A DNA stretch of 45,431 bases from an uncultured Arenicella sp. GTDB lineage: Bacteria > Pseudomonadota > Gammaproteobacteria > Arenicellales > Arenicellaceae. The stretch lies in NCBI GenBank assembly GCA_937974565.1, contig CALJWL010000023.1:1-45431 (forward strand), given 5' to 3'. Each line of letters opens with the position of its first letter. Position 1 is the stretch's first letter. The position numbers were made by a program, and so were the translations under genes. The notes beneath the pieces were generated by a model, which was given only the letters and a program-made list of their open reading frames with translations, was not told the DNA's origin and did not search any database. Positions 35,424-44,784 of this stretch are shown piece by piece.

Positions 35424-36035
35424 TTATTTCGGGCGCGCCACTTTAAAAGCGGGCGTAATACCCGAATACTGCGCTGCACCGAGTCGAGCAAGAGGGTTTA
35501 CACTATTCGCATCAACCGTGATGCGTTTGCCATCTTGTGAGAATACTTTTTCACTCAAGTACAAGCTAATAACCTCAGCGTAGATAAACATTTGTTGGTT
35601 CTGACCCACGATATGGTGTTCGTAGAGCTTGCAATGATAAGCGACATCGCACGACTTTAATCTTGGGACAGATGAGTTTGGAACGCCAACCAATTCAATA
35701 TCTGTGCCATCTAGCTCAGAGTCGCCGTATTCAAGAGTTGCTGCTGTTTTGGTTAAGTCATCGGCCTGTGCCGTGTTGGCTATATGCACGACAAAGTCTC
35801 GCCCGCTTAAAAGGTTAACGGCTGTGTCTTTTCGCTCTCCCGAATCTTTTTTGCCGATCGACATCACCAGTAAGCCTGGGTCAGAACACATGGCATTAAA
35901 AAAAGAGAATGGTGCAAGGTTTAAAGACTGGTCATGGTTTTCAGATAAAACCCAAGCGATGGGTCTAGGGATTACCGTTTGGGTTAACAAGTGATAGCGT
36001 TGATTGGGGCTGATGGCGGCGAAGGGTATTTGCAT
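35424..36035 (-). CDS. Flavin reductase-like FMN-binding protein
   Basis: 203 residues. The flavin reductase-like pattern is clear: RYHLLTQTVIPRPIAWVLS, NLAPFSFFNAMCSDPGLLVMSIG, KDTAVNLLSGRDFVVHI. The C-terminus RLGAAQYSGI is also typical. It belongs to the short-chain flavin reductase/FMN-binding split-barrel group, whose members supply reduced flavin or reduce small substrates. The partner monooxygenase, if any, is not in the window. Confidence 0.85.
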   Translation of the reverse strand: MQIPFAAISPNQRYHLLTQTVIPRPIAWVLSENHDQSLNLAPFSFFNAMCSDPGLLVMSIGKKDSGERKDTAVNLLSGRDFVVHIANTAQADDLTKTAATLEYGDSELDGTDIELVGVPNSSVPRLKSCDVAYHCKLYEHHIVGQNQQMFIYAEVISLYLSEKVFSQDGKRITVDANSVNPLARLGAAQYSGITPAFKVARPK

Positions 36036-36118
36036 TCTTAAAGTTTTGGTGAGTGCTGAATGTTTAGAGTGAAAATAGTACTATAACTATTCGATTGTGT
36101 GGTCTAATCTGCGCCTTA

Positions 36119-36586
36119 ATGTCATCTTCATGCAGCGTCTTTTGTCTTATGTCGGCCTCTTTTTGGATAAAACTTGCATCAGCACTCACGCTTTTTATTA
36201 TGGCAATTATGGCTGTTCAACTGCACAAATCGGAGTTGATTCGCAACCTAAGGGCCCGCTTTTTACGTCGTAAAATAGTGCCAATGGTGCAGTCTATGTT
36301 GCCATTGATCGTTGAAGAGGCCAGAAATAGCCTTAAGTCAGAAGCGGATTCTAAACAACTGGGTGGACGCTATGAATTAATGCGTTTGCGAGCGGATTTA
36401 GAGGCGATGTTTCGTCAAGCTAAGCCTTTATTTGATCAAGAGCGCAATACGATTGCTGAATTCCTTCAACGATTATCAGCATTGGGTACACAGCTTGATA
36501 GTGCGTCAATTGTGCAACAAGATTTAGAGAATACCCTGTTGCTCGGACAGAGAATCGTGCATGAATTGACTGAAATTGGGCTTTAA
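36119..36586 (+). CDS. Hypothetical membrane-anchored helical protein
   Basis: 155 residues from ATG 36119; TTG 36095 and ATG 36149 are alternatives. One N-terminal membrane helix (ASFWIKLASALTLFIMAIMAV) is followed by an almost wholly helical, charged cytoplasmic or periplasmic part. No family is recognised. It is divergent from the flavin reductase. The 266 bases after it hold no gene. Confidence 0.55.
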   Translation: MSSSCSVFCLMSASFWIKLASALTLFIMAIMAVQLHKSELIRNLRARFLRRKIVPMVQSMLPLIVEEARNSLKSEADSKQLGGRYELMRLRADLEAMFRQAKPLFDQERNTIAEFLQRLSALGTQLDSASIVQQDLENTLLLGQRIVHELTEIGL

Positions 36587-36852
36587 AGAGTCATAAGCGT
36601 CACCAATGGTTGTGGGCTGAGGCTCTCTCAGTAAATAAGCCACTTTTGCTTTTCCTTGGTTTGCGTTCAACGCCACGGCATTTTATGATGATGACGACTC
36701 AATAGACGAGACCGAATCAGAACTTCCGTTTGGTGTGTGGAAGTGTTGATTTTTGCGGAACTTTTCTGACGGTGTTTGAGCGCTGATAACCGGTCGATTG
36801 TTAATTTCAGCCAACATTGAGACTATTGCCCTAGAACACCCCACGCAGACTC

Positions 36853-38574
36853 ATGAGTGACTCAAACTTTAGCAGCTTGATTTATCGAATTATCGGCAAG
36901 CCTGAACGCTGGCACGATGACTATATTGTCGAGATGATGCGGCAATATTTAGATGAAACTGATGCGATTGATGACCCGCTTAATTTATTAGAACTCGCGG
37001 CAGGCGATCAGATTTTATCGCGCCTCAACCAAGGAAATGTGGCAATAAACGCATTTAATACCTTGCTCAATAAGAGTCGTTTTCAGATGATTATCTTGGA
37101 TGAGCAGCTCATCCCCCTTTATCACAACAAGATTGCAAATAGGTTGTTCGAATACGTTCAAGACCCTCATCAACCTAATACGCTAAAACCACAATTAATT
37201 GAATTAATAAAACGCGCTCCTGATTCGCAAGCCGCCAATAAGCTTAATACCATGCATGCGCTGGATTTTACCGATGAAACGGGCTCGCAGGTTTACATCC
37301 GTACCATTCAGAGCCAGATTACGCGCCCTGTCAGCGGCAATGCATTGCATGATTTTAACGCCACAGACAGTGATAATGGTGTTGTTCGTGGTGCAGCTCC
37401 ACCCAATCTCTTCCATCTTTTGATGGTGTTAGATGAAAGAGATGAGTACGTCAGCCTTAACTCTGATATGGCCGCACAATACGGTTTGACGGGGAAAGAG
37501 CAAAGCGTGGTTGTTCACCTAATACACGGCGATAACATTAAAGAAATCGCGAGCGCCTTATTTGTGACTGAGAGTACCGTGCGCAGTCATCTGAAAGCTA
37601 TCTTTCGCAAGACTAATACAAAATCACAAGGCGGACTAATCAGTCTTATCCTAACGCATGAATCGCAGGTGCTGGATTCGTATTTCGATTCAGACATTAC
37701 CACCGTTGTACACGGTGAAGGCGGCCCGTGCGACAAAACACTGACTTTGTCTTGCGGCGCCAACATTGCCTATCGAGACTATGGCCCTAAGGATGGGCGG
37801 CCTCTGATAGTATTTCACAGTGGGTTTGGTTCACGTTTGGCAATTCCGCCGGGGTACGAGGCGATGTGCGAACGCACGAATCGCCGCATTATCGTGCCTG
37901 ATAGGCCGGGGCTTGGCAAAACCCCATTTGTTGAAGGCCATCCAGCGCAGTGGAACGCGCAACTAACGGAGTTCGTTGATAAATTGGGGCTTATCGACTA
38001 CCACGTATTAGGCAGTATTATTGCGTGCCAAATGGCCATGTCTTATGCCGCGCAAGCCGATGAACGTTTAACGCGGTTAATATTAACGTCCCCTGTTTAT
38101 TTGAATGACGATAGCGATACTGAATATCTCACTGAAATTCTGTCCCCAGCCGCTAAATACGTAAAACTGTCTCCACAGTTTGCTAAGGAGATTTACACCC
38201 TTTGGCTAAAAGCCGTCACATTGAATCTTGATACGCATTATCCAGCCATGTTAGCCGAGAGCGTTGGCAGCGCTGAACGAGAGTTGTTTGAAGAAAAAGG
38301 CGTTATTCAGCTTTTAACGGATGTGTTTAAGGAAGGGGCACGGCAAAGTCTGGATGGCATCCTTAATGAAATGGTTTATTGCATGACCCCGTTGCATCTT
38401 GACTTAAGTAAAATAACGATGCCAGTGGATATTTGGTACGGCACTGAAGATAAACGCATCACACGCGAAGGGGTGGAAACCATTTTTAAAGCGCTTCCCA
38501 ATCATCGCCTACACATTCAAGACGGTTACAGTGAGCATATTTATTACGCTTTGTTTGAACAAATTATTGCTTAG
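36853..38574 (+). CDS. LuxR-type regulator fused to an alpha/beta-hydrolase-like domain
   Basis: 573 residues. An N-terminal region (1-200), possibly PAS-like around 70-110 (FQMIILDEQLIPLYHN), precedes a LuxR-type HTH at 211-267 (LTGKEQSVVVHLIHGDNIKEIA, TVRSHLKAIFRKTN). The C-terminal half (300-573) has alpha/beta-hydrolase hallmarks: PLIVFHSGFGS oxyanion strand, VPDRPGLGKT, Asp533 in WYGTEDKR and His562 in GYSEHIYY. The nucleophile elbow reads VLGSIIACQMA (385-395) instead of GxSxG, so the usual Ser is lost or shifted. Unusual domain order suggests a one-component sensor in which the hydrolase fold binds a ligand; this is inference. No neighbouring target operon is obvious. Confidence 0.85.
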   Translation: MSDSNFSSLIYRIIGKPERWHDDYIVEMMRQYLDETDAIDDPLNLLELAAGDQILSRLNQGNVAINAFNTLLNKSRFQMIILDEQLIPLYHNKIANRLFEYVQDPHQPNTLKPQLIELIKRAPDSQAANKLNTMHALDFTDETGSQVYIRTIQSQITRPVSGNALHDFNATDSDNGVVRGAAPPNLFHLLMVLDERDEYVSLNSDMAAQYGLTGKEQSVVVHLIHGDNIKEIASALFVTESTVRSHLKAIFRKTNTKSQGGLISLILTHESQVLDSYFDSDITTVVHGEGGPCDKTLTLSCGANIAYRDYGPKDGRPLIVFHSGFGSRLAIPPGYEAMCERTNRRIIVPDRPGLGKTPFVEGHPAQWNAQLTEFVDKLGLIDYHVLGSIIACQMAMSYAAQADERLTRLILTSPVYLNDDSDTEYLTEILSPAAKYVKLSPQFAKEIYTLWLKAVTLNLDTHYPAMLAESVGSAERELFEEKGVIQLLTDVFKEGARQSLDGILNEMVYCMTPLHLDLSKITMPVDIWYGTEDKRITREGVETIFKALPNHRLHIQDGYSEHIYYALFEQIIA

Positions 38575-38583
38575 GAGCGAGCC

Positions 38584-39099
38584 TTACTCCGATGGCCTTG
38601 GTTCTTCATTGGCCTGCTGGCTGCACTCATATAAACGTTGCTCAGGTATTTCTGTGCGTTTGGCTATTTCCGTTTCTGCGCAGGTTTGAAAGGCGGTTAA
38701 GTCGGCGTTTGCCCCCCACTCATTGCCGGTCAGTGAAATAATGTCGGGTAACTTTGTTGCGCAGGTTTTGATCAACTCAATTTGGAATTTGGTGTTGAAT
38801 GACTCTTCGTGTTGCCGTAACGTTTGTTCTGAAATCTCTAAACATTTGGCCATTTGTTGCCGTGCTTTCGATACGGCGGCATCCTCTGCGGCCATCATTT
38901 TTTCAAAATCCTCCGGCGGCAATGCTTTCTTCAGCATTTCGGTGTTGCGTTGAGCGCGCTGTTCTTCACTCTTTTGAGTGCTTAGTGCGGCGTTAATTTG
39001 AGCGTCAACAAACTCTTGCCGAGTCATCGTTGATTGCTCTGCGTGCGCCATGATGGTTGTAGTAGCCAGTAGGCCGAATAGAAGAGATTTTGTGATCAT
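38584..39099 (-). CDS. Secreted hypothetical protein
   Basis: 171 residues. A clean Sec signal peptide (MITKSLLFGLLATTTIMAHA) is followed by a helical, Glu/Gln-rich body. Four Cys residues (in MAKCLEI, IKTCATK, FQTCAET and LYECSQQ) suggest two disulfides. No family is recognised. It is convergent with the LuxR-hydrolase gene, nine bases away. Confidence 0.7.
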   Translation of the reverse strand: MITKSLLFGLLATTTIMAHAEQSTMTRQEFVDAQINAALSTQKSEEQRAQRNTEMLKKALPPEDFEKMMAAEDAAVSKARQQMAKCLEISEQTLRQHEESFNTKFQIELIKTCATKLPDIISLTGNEWGANADLTAFQTCAETEIAKRTEIPEQRLYECSQQANEEPRPSE

Positions 39100-39185
39100 T
39101 AAGTGAGGGGCGTGGTTGCTGTCTTTGGTATAAATGTGAACAAGGCTTGGTTTATTCTAAACGCTCTTAGGCTTTCATGCGAGAC

Positions 39186-39212
39186 CCAAGCCAAACCAAA
39201 CCAAGCCAAACC
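39186..39212. repeat. CCAAR pentanucleotide repeat
   Basis: Five consecutive CCAAA/CCAAG units plus CC, upstream of the secreted protein gene on its 5' side. Confidence 0.6.
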
Positions 39213-39377
39213 TTGCAGAGAGTATTGGTCGTTAGTTAACGGTTTATTTAGCATGAGGCCTTGAGCGAACGTTGAAGCCTTAGGTTCAAAACAACTGGCT
39301 TGAATCGTGATTTTTGTGCCAGATATATCTAAAATAAACAGTTAAATCATTCTAATAATTAACCAAATAGGAACACT

Positions 39378-40259
39378 ATGAGCGCTTCTAACATGCCAGT
39401 AGGCTACACCCCACCCAAAGTATGGAAGTGGGAAGCCGAGAATGGCGGCGAATTCGCCAAAATTAACCGCCCAATCTCAGGCGCCACTCATGATAAAGCG
39501 TTGCCCGTAGGAAAACACCCTTATCAACTTTACTCTTTGGCCACCCCAAATGGGGTCAAAATTACGATCATGTTTGAGGAGTTGTTAGCGGCCGGGCACC
39601 ACGGTGCTGAATACGACGCGCACCTGATTAGGATCACTGAAGGTGATCAGTTTGGCAGTGGTTTTGTCGGAGTAAATCCCAATTCAAAAATTCCGGCCTT
39701 GGTGGATCACTCCGGTGGCGAGCCCATTAGAGTGTTCGAGTCGGGTTCTATTTTGCTGCACTTGGCGGAAACGTTTGATGCTTTTTTACCGAACCAGACA
39801 GCAAAACGAGTTGAAACACTGAACTGGCTATTTTGGCAAATGGGCAGTGCGCCGTATCTGGGGGGTGGTTTTGGTCATTTTTATTCTTATGCACCGATGA
39901 AAATTGAATATTGCATTGACCGGTTTACCATGGAAGTAAAACGGCAGTTAGATGTGTTGAATAAACAGCTGGCGGATAATCGCTATATTGCCGGTGATGA
40001 ATACACTATTGCGGACATGGCAATTTGGCCTTGGTACGGTGCATTGGTTTTAAACGTGGTGTATACCGCTGCTGAGTTTTTAGAGGCCGACAGCTATAGT
40101 AACGTAATGCGTTGGGCCAAGGAAATCGCAGAACGACCGGCGGTTAAACGTGGCAAGATGGTTAATCGAGTGTGGGGTGATTTAGATGGTCAGTTAGCCG
40201 AACGTCATGACGCCAGTGATTTTGAACTTCGCACACAAGACAAGCTGCAAGCCGAATAG
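39378..40259 (+). CDS. yghU: Glutathione S-transferase, YghU-like disulfide-bond reductase
   Basis: 293 residues. The long N-terminal extension (VWKWEAENGGEFAKINRPISGATHD) and the motif TPNGVKITIMFEELLAAG are diagnostic of the YghU/YfcG Nu-class. NPNSKIPALVD and ESGSILLHLAE bind glutathione. The C-terminal domain has the N-capping box EYTIADMAIWPWYG. These enzymes reduce organic hydroperoxides and disulfides with glutathione. GGAACACT before the ATG is a weak RBS. Confidence 0.93.
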   Translation: MSASNMPVGYTPPKVWKWEAENGGEFAKINRPISGATHDKALPVGKHPYQLYSLATPNGVKITIMFEELLAAGHHGAEYDAHLIRITEGDQFGSGFVGVNPNSKIPALVDHSGGEPIRVFESGSILLHLAETFDAFLPNQTAKRVETLNWLFWQMGSAPYLGGGFGHFYSYAPMKIEYCIDRFTMEVKRQLDVLNKQLADNRYIAGDEYTIADMAIWPWYGALVLNVVYTAAEFLEADSYSNVMRWAKEIAERPAVKRGKMVNRVWGDLDGQLAERHDASDFELRTQDKLQAE

Positions 40260-40268
40260 CCAAAGGTG

Positions 40269-40601
40269 TTATGTCTTTTTCGATGCGGCTCTAAGCGCCG
40301 CATCGAACGCAAGGCTCGCCCATTTTCGAGCAATTTCCGGATCATCGAATATCGCTTCAGGGGCCGCATAGTAAGACATTTTAAATGGCTTGCCATTCTT
40401 AATGTATTCAAACGCCTCACAGCCAGCGTTGATGAACGCCGTTTGTGAATGCGTATCTACTTTTAAATAGAGTTCGTCGTCGGCAACCAAACCGAACATC
40501 AAACCCTGATGGTAAATGCCGTGCCCACCGAACATTCTACGACTGTGAATGTCTCCGAACTCGACAAATAACTCGCCTAAATAGTTAACAAACTCGCTCA
40601 T
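40269..40601 (-). CDS. TfoX N-terminal domain protein
   Basis: 110 residues with the complete TfoX_N pattern: LGELFVEFGDIHSRRMFGGHG, GLVADDELYLKVD and MSYYAAPEAIFDDPE. It lacks the C-terminal domain of Sxy/TfoX competence regulators, so a competence role cannot be assumed. A 9-bp inverted repeat (40281-40305) lies in its last codons. It lies 47 bases downstream of the SDR gene in the same direction. Confidence 0.9.
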   Translation of the reverse strand: MSEFVNYLGELFVEFGDIHSRRMFGGHGIYHQGLMFGLVADDELYLKVDTHSQTAFINAGCEAFEYIKNGKPFKMSYYAAPEAIFDDPEIARKWASLAFDAALRAASKKT

Positions 40602-40648
40602 TCGGCTAAAATCTAAATTTGGGTGGTGGCTTTTTAGTTTTAGTCGGT

Positions 40649-41635
40649 TTACTCAGCTAATTTACCCATTTCTTCTTGCAGCATTTTTACCAACGTCTCG
40701 TTGTCGTATTTGAATTGTTGAGTTTGGTTTTGCTGTAATAATCTTCGCATTTGGGTTCGTAAGGTGACTTGGGCTTGTTGTTCGTTCGGCACAACCATGT
40801 AACGAGCTTTCGGTGATTCACTCTGCATAATATCCAGCGCTGCATTCGCGACAGGCTGAGGGTCAGCCCCTTTATCCACTTGACCTAGCAAATGAAGTGT
40901 TCCTGCACGTTCTTCTTTGTAATAAGTGTCTTCTGGCCAGTAGCCTTTTTTAAGAATACGATTTTTGGCGGTGTTGCCAATATTGGACGCGTAACTTCCA
41001 GGTTCAATCACACTGACGTGTACGTCAAAGAGTTGCATCTCGGCAGCCAGACTGTCGGTAAATGCCTCAATGGCGTGTTTGCTCATCGCATACTGGCCGT
41101 AAAGCGGGCTGCCGATGGTGCCGGCTATAGAGCCGGTAGTGGCAATTCGGCCTTTGCTTTCAATGATCATCGGCGCGAATGCTTGCAATACTCGGTAAGG
41201 GCCAAGCACATTTACGTCCAGTTGATAATCCAGTTGCGCCACTGGCACTTCAATCATGGGGCCAAATATGGCCACACCGGCATTATTGATCAAACCGTAT
41301 AAACCTCGGCCACCCTCTTTGACTTGTTTTACGGCGGCGTCTATTTCATTTTGCTTTAGCACGTCAAGTTTGATCGCCTCAACGTTTTCCATTGCGTTCA
41401 AACGATCAAGATCGGCCTTTTTTCTGGCTGTGGCGTAAACAAAAAAACCATGTTTGCTCAATGTTTGAGTCATCTTGAGACCTAAACCAGAGCTGGCGCC
41501 AGTGATTAAAACAGCGCGTTGTGTTTGGCCCTCGCTATGACTATGATGAGCCGCGCTAACCGGCGTTGGGCCAGCCAGTACAGCGATTAGGCTGGCCAGC
41601 AAAACAGTGAGTTTGACTCGCGTTACTGAGTTCAT
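40649..41635 (-). CDS. SDR oxidoreductase with N-terminal signal peptide
   Basis: 328 residues. A Sec-type signal peptide (VKLTVLLASLIAVLAG, cleavage after PVSA) precedes a His-rich linker (HHSHSEG). A classical SDR domain follows: TGASSGLG, NNAG, the Ser in TGSIAG and catalytic YxxxK in QYAMSK. Classical SDRs use NAD(P), which is not normally available in the periplasm, so the export signal is odd. The ATG 41635 lies after GGAGAAAACC. It is divergent from an Old Yellow Enzyme gene and may be cotranscribed with the TfoX-N gene. Confidence 0.85.
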   Translation of the reverse strand: MNSVTRVKLTVLLASLIAVLAGPTPVSAAHHSHSEGQTQRAVLITGASSGLGLKMTQTLSKHGFFVYATARKKADLDRLNAMENVEAIKLDVLKQNEIDAAVKQVKEGGRGLYGLINNAGVAIFGPMIEVPVAQLDYQLDVNVLGPYRVLQAFAPMIIESKGRIATTGSIAGTIGSPLYGQYAMSKHAIEAFTDSLAAEMQLFDVHVSVIEPGSYASNIGNTAKNRILKKGYWPEDTYYKEERAGTLHLLGQVDKGADPQPVANAALDIMQSESPKARYMVVPNEQQAQVTLRTQMRRLLQQNQTQQFKYDNETLVKMLQEEMGKLAE

Positions 41636-41768
41636 GGTTTTCTCCAGAATAAGGTTTTGATAAGCAACTAAAGTTAGCCAAAGTGCTAGTACTCTACACG
41701 CTCGTTAGGCCCCATAATATCCATTAAAGCAGTGGATTGTCACTCGTGTTCTGATACTCTGGGTGTAA

Positions 41769-41783
41769 GAAATCAGCGATTTC
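41769..41783. promoter_or_regulatory. Perfect palindrome in the SDR/OYE divergent region
   Basis: GAAATC-AGC-GATTTC lies 33 bases before the OYE ATG in the 180-base divergent spacer. It could be an operator for the pair. Confidence 0.3.
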
Positions 41784-41815
41784 CATCGCAATCACTCTAA
41801 AATCAAATAAACACA

Positions 41816-43075
41816 ATGATCAATTCAGCACTCTTTAGCCCAATCACCTTGCCTAATGGCGCCGTTATCAAGAATCGTATCTGCAAGGCGGCGATGGAGG
41901 AAAATATGGCCGAGTATGGTCAACGGCCTGGGCCCAGCTTGAATAGGCTTTATAGGCAATGGTCAAACGGTGGGGCCGGTTTGATTCTTACGGGTAATGT
42001 AATGGTGGCGCCAAATGCGTTAACGGGTGCCGGGGGCGTTGTGTTGCAAGATGACCGGCATCTTGAGTGCTTTGCTAAATGGGCCAAAGCAGCGCTTCAC
42101 AATAACACTCATTGCTGGATGCAAATCAGCCATCCGGGCCGTCAAGTTTACGCAAACTTGGGCGAACAAGCTTTGTCTCCTTCGGATGTGGCCTTGGATC
42201 TAGGTAAATTTTCTAAGATGTTCGCGCAACCTCGTGCTTTGTTGGTCGATGAGATTGAGGAAATTATAGGTCGCTTTGTTAATAGCGCGCTGTTGGCTCA
42301 GCGGGCGGGCTTTACCGGCGTGCAGATTCACGCGGCCCATGGGTATTTGATCAGTCAGTTTTTATCCCCATTAGTAAACCGCCGAACGGATGAATGGGGC
42401 GGTTCGCTGGAAAATCGAGCGCGATTGCTGTTGTCAGTAGTGCGGGGCGTGCGTGCTGCTGTTGCAGCCGACTTTTGCGTGAGTGTGAAACTCAACTCGG
42501 CCGACTTTCAAAAAGGTGGCTTTGATGCTGAAGATGCAAAATGGGTGGTCGGCGAGTTGAACGAACTGGGCATCGATTTACTTGAACTGTCGGGTGGCTC
42601 TTACGAAAGCCCAGCGATGCAGGGTAATCCAGCGCAGAACAGCACAGGGCGGCGTGAAGCTTATTTTATTGATTTTGCCAGAGACATTGCGGCGCAAGCC
42701 GTCATGCCGGTCATGGTGACCGGTGGAATCGTTCGTCGCTCTGTTGCTCAGAGCGCTCTAGAACCTGCTGGCGAGCTACCCGCGGTGGACATGTTGGGTA
42801 TGGCGACGGCGTTAGCGTATTATCCTGACTTGCCGAGTCAATGGGCTCACGATACGCATTTAGAGGTGGTGATTCCGCGCATTGACTGGAAAAACAAAAC
42901 CTTGGCTGCGCTGGCCACCATGTCACTCACTAAGCATCAGTTAAAGCGGGCGTCTTTGGGTAAAGCGTCTCAGCCCAAGGCCAACCCAGTGGTGGCCATC
43001 CTTAAAGATCGCATTAAGGTGCGTAAACAAGTCAAAAGATACAAAAAGTGGAGACAGCAAACGCACGCCTCTTAA
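41816..43075 (+). CDS. NADH:flavin oxidoreductase (Old Yellow Enzyme family)
   Basis: 419 residues. TIM-barrel FMN enzyme: PITLPNGAVIKNRICKAAMEE at the N-terminus, WMQISHPGRQ for FMN contact, VQIHAAHGYLISQFLSPLVNRR with the HxxH-like substrate-binding region, and VMVTGGIVRR for phosphate binding. The basic tail of about 60 residues is longer than in many members. These enzymes reduce activated alkenes using NAD(P)H; the substrate is unknown. It is 25 bases upstream of an FMN-binding PNPOx-like gene and probably forms an operon with it. Confidence 0.92.
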   Translation: MINSALFSPITLPNGAVIKNRICKAAMEENMAEYGQRPGPSLNRLYRQWSNGGAGLILTGNVMVAPNALTGAGGVVLQDDRHLECFAKWAKAALHNNTHCWMQISHPGRQVYANLGEQALSPSDVALDLGKFSKMFAQPRALLVDEIEEIIGRFVNSALLAQRAGFTGVQIHAAHGYLISQFLSPLVNRRTDEWGGSLENRARLLLSVVRGVRAAVAADFCVSVKLNSADFQKGGFDAEDAKWVVGELNELGIDLLELSGGSYESPAMQGNPAQNSTGRREAYFIDFARDIAAQAVMPVMVTGGIVRRSVAQSALEPAGELPAVDMLGMATALAYYPDLPSQWAHDTHLEVVIPRIDWKNKTLAALATMSLTKHQLKRASLGKASQPKANPVVAILKDRIKVRKQVKRYKKWRQQTHAS

Positions 43076-43100
43076 GGCGTATTAAACGCGGTTAGGGTCC

Positions 43101-43670
43101 ATGACAAACACAGAAAACAACATTGAATGGCGTGGCCTGATTGATCGTGCTGTCAGCTTGGCTGACAATGTGAATACGGCGGCGTATTTACAGTTGGCCA
43201 CGTTTGATGACGATCGAGGGGCTCAAGTGCGGACCCTTGTATTTCGCGGTTTTTCCGATAATAGCGATCGCCTATTTATGGCAACCGACTTACGCAGCGA
43301 CAAGGTAAAACAAGTCATTACGGACAATCGTGTTCAGGTTGCATGGTATTTTAGCGAAGCACGTGAGCAATACCGGTTGTCAGGAACAATGGCCTGCTTG
43401 GGTTCAAGCGCCGTCGATCAAGAGCCGCGGCGTGCCTTGTGGAACGCCATGTCACTGAGTGTTCGGGCCTCTTTTTTTTGCGATGCAATGGGGCAAGAAC
43501 CGAAAGACGCAAAAGAGTTAGCCGCGAGTGCAACACCTCCGGATTATTTTGCGCTGTTAAGCATGACAATTTCAGAAGTGGAGCTTTTATCTCTGGCGCA
43601 AAGCCCGCACATGCGTCGACGCTTTTGGCTGGGTGATAACGGCTGGGAAAATGAGAGAATTGCCCTATAA
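43101..43670 (+). CDS. Pyridoxamine 5'-phosphate oxidase-like FMN-binding protein (Alr4036 type)
   Basis: 189 residues. The split-barrel pattern is clear: AYLQLATFDDDRGAQVRTLVFRG, ATDLRSDKVKQV, VAWYFSEAREQYRLSG. The end of the protein (SPHMRRRFWLGDNGWENERI) matches the Alr4036-type PNPOx-like family. True PdxH is longer and has a different C-terminus, so vitamin B6 oxidation is not assumed. It follows the OYE gene. Confidence 0.85.
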   Translation: MTNTENNIEWRGLIDRAVSLADNVNTAAYLQLATFDDDRGAQVRTLVFRGFSDNSDRLFMATDLRSDKVKQVITDNRVQVAWYFSEAREQYRLSGTMACLGSSAVDQEPRRALWNAMSLSVRASFFCDAMGQEPKDAKELAASATPPDYFALLSMTISEVELLSLAQSPHMRRRFWLGDNGWENERIAL

Positions 43671-43785
43671 TGTTGTGTTTTAGTGCCCTGAAAAGGGCTT
43701 GGCAAAACGCAGCCCACCCGCATTGAGGCCAATAGATGAAAGCTCTAAAAGGTCGGCCAGTTAGTCAACAAACAGACGCCGTATA

Positions 43786-44457
43786 TCAGTGGCGGGTCTG
43801 AGAGTTAGAAATGGTACCAGCAAGGATCGCTGTAAATGCGATCACTCGGCTTTCCAATGTGTCGGCTTCCAGTAATATCTGTCGTTCAGGTATATCAATC
43901 GGTAATACATTCATCAGACTGTTCACCAAGTTTGAAGTACTGAGCTTGTTGAATAAATCCCAATCGGCTGGCATGTCATGCCCATCTAAAAAGCGCCTTA
44001 AGGTGCTGTTAAATGCATCAATCAAGGCTTTGGATGGCTCGGTGATTTCATCGTAGTCATTACTGAATGCACTCCAATCGGGCACGATCACACGGTAGCC
44101 GCGCAGGCTGCTTAGTTCATTTTTGATGGCGAATCGGCATAAACCTGACAGGATGATCTCCAATCTTCCGTCCTCGGTTTCTGAGTAGTCGGTAATGCGT
44201 CCAGCACAGCCAATTTCGTAAACACTGGGAGTGCTGGCCTCGCGAATGGTTTTCGGCCCGGGTTTTGGTTGCACCATGCCGATAAGCGCGTCGTTTTTTA
44301 ACGCGTCTTTGACCATATTAAGGTATTTGGGTTCAAAAATATTCAGCGGTAGTTTCCCACCAGGAACCAATAAGGCATTCGGCAACGGAAATATCGGCAG
44401 CGAATTGGGCAGCTGGTCAAAACGTTGCATGAATGTGCTTAATACTCGTTGACTCAT
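43786..44457 (-). CDS. LON substrate-binding domain protein
   Basis: 223 residues from ATG 44457; GTG 44499 would add 14 residues. The N-terminal domain of Lon is recognisable: PIFPLPNALLVPGGKLPLNIFEPKY, then YEIGCAGRITDY, and GLCRFAI. No ATPase or protease domain follows. Such single-domain proteins are widespread; their function is not established. Minus-strand gene, possibly preceded by a very small ORF. Confidence 0.9.
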   Translation of the reverse strand: MSQRVLSTFMQRFDQLPNSLPIFPLPNALLVPGGKLPLNIFEPKYLNMVKDALKNDALIGMVQPKPGPKTIREASTPSVYEIGCAGRITDYSETEDGRLEIILSGLCRFAIKNELSSLRGYRVIVPDWSAFSNDYDEITEPSKALIDAFNSTLRRFLDGHDMPADWDLFNKLSTSNLVNSLMNVLPIDIPERQILLEADTLESRVIAFTAILAGTISNSQTRH

Positions 44458-44553
44458 CGTACTATTTCTCGCATCTGCGTTTCTAATGGAATTAATCACG
44501 CATTCAATGTTTCGTGATCGCTTCTAACCCAGACAGAATTTAACGTGTCACTC

Positions 44554-44682
44554 TCACGCCTCTGAGGAAAATGCACCGTCGAACTGTTGAACCTGTTCGC
44601 GAAGAATCGTAAAAAGCGCTTGCCGTTGTTCATCTGTTGGCTTGTCTTGTTCTAAGATTAGAGGAATGCGGCTCGTGGTCAA
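44554..44682 (-). CDS. Very small ORF upstream of the LON-domain gene, doubtful
   Basis: 42 residues from TTG 44682, encoding an amphipathic helix region (PTDEQRQALFTILREQVQQF). The frame extends a little further upstream without a better start. No RBS or family is recognised; the coding-like composition is the only support. Confidence 0.2.
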   Translation of the reverse strand: MTTSRIPLILEQDKPTDEQRQALFTILREQVQQFDGAFSSEA

Positions 44683-44784
44683 GGTAAAAAAGATCAGAAG
44701 TGTAATGGCTTCGGTTGCGCAAGCCAGTCAAGCGAGGGTGCTTGTTGTTTTCGTTAGGGCAAGCGCATCCGTGACCGTTGATGT

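Noticed and set aside
40281-40305. Terminator between the GST and TfoX-N genes
   Set aside because: The perfect 9-bp inverted repeat lies in TfoX-N codons, and neither strand has a T tract after it.
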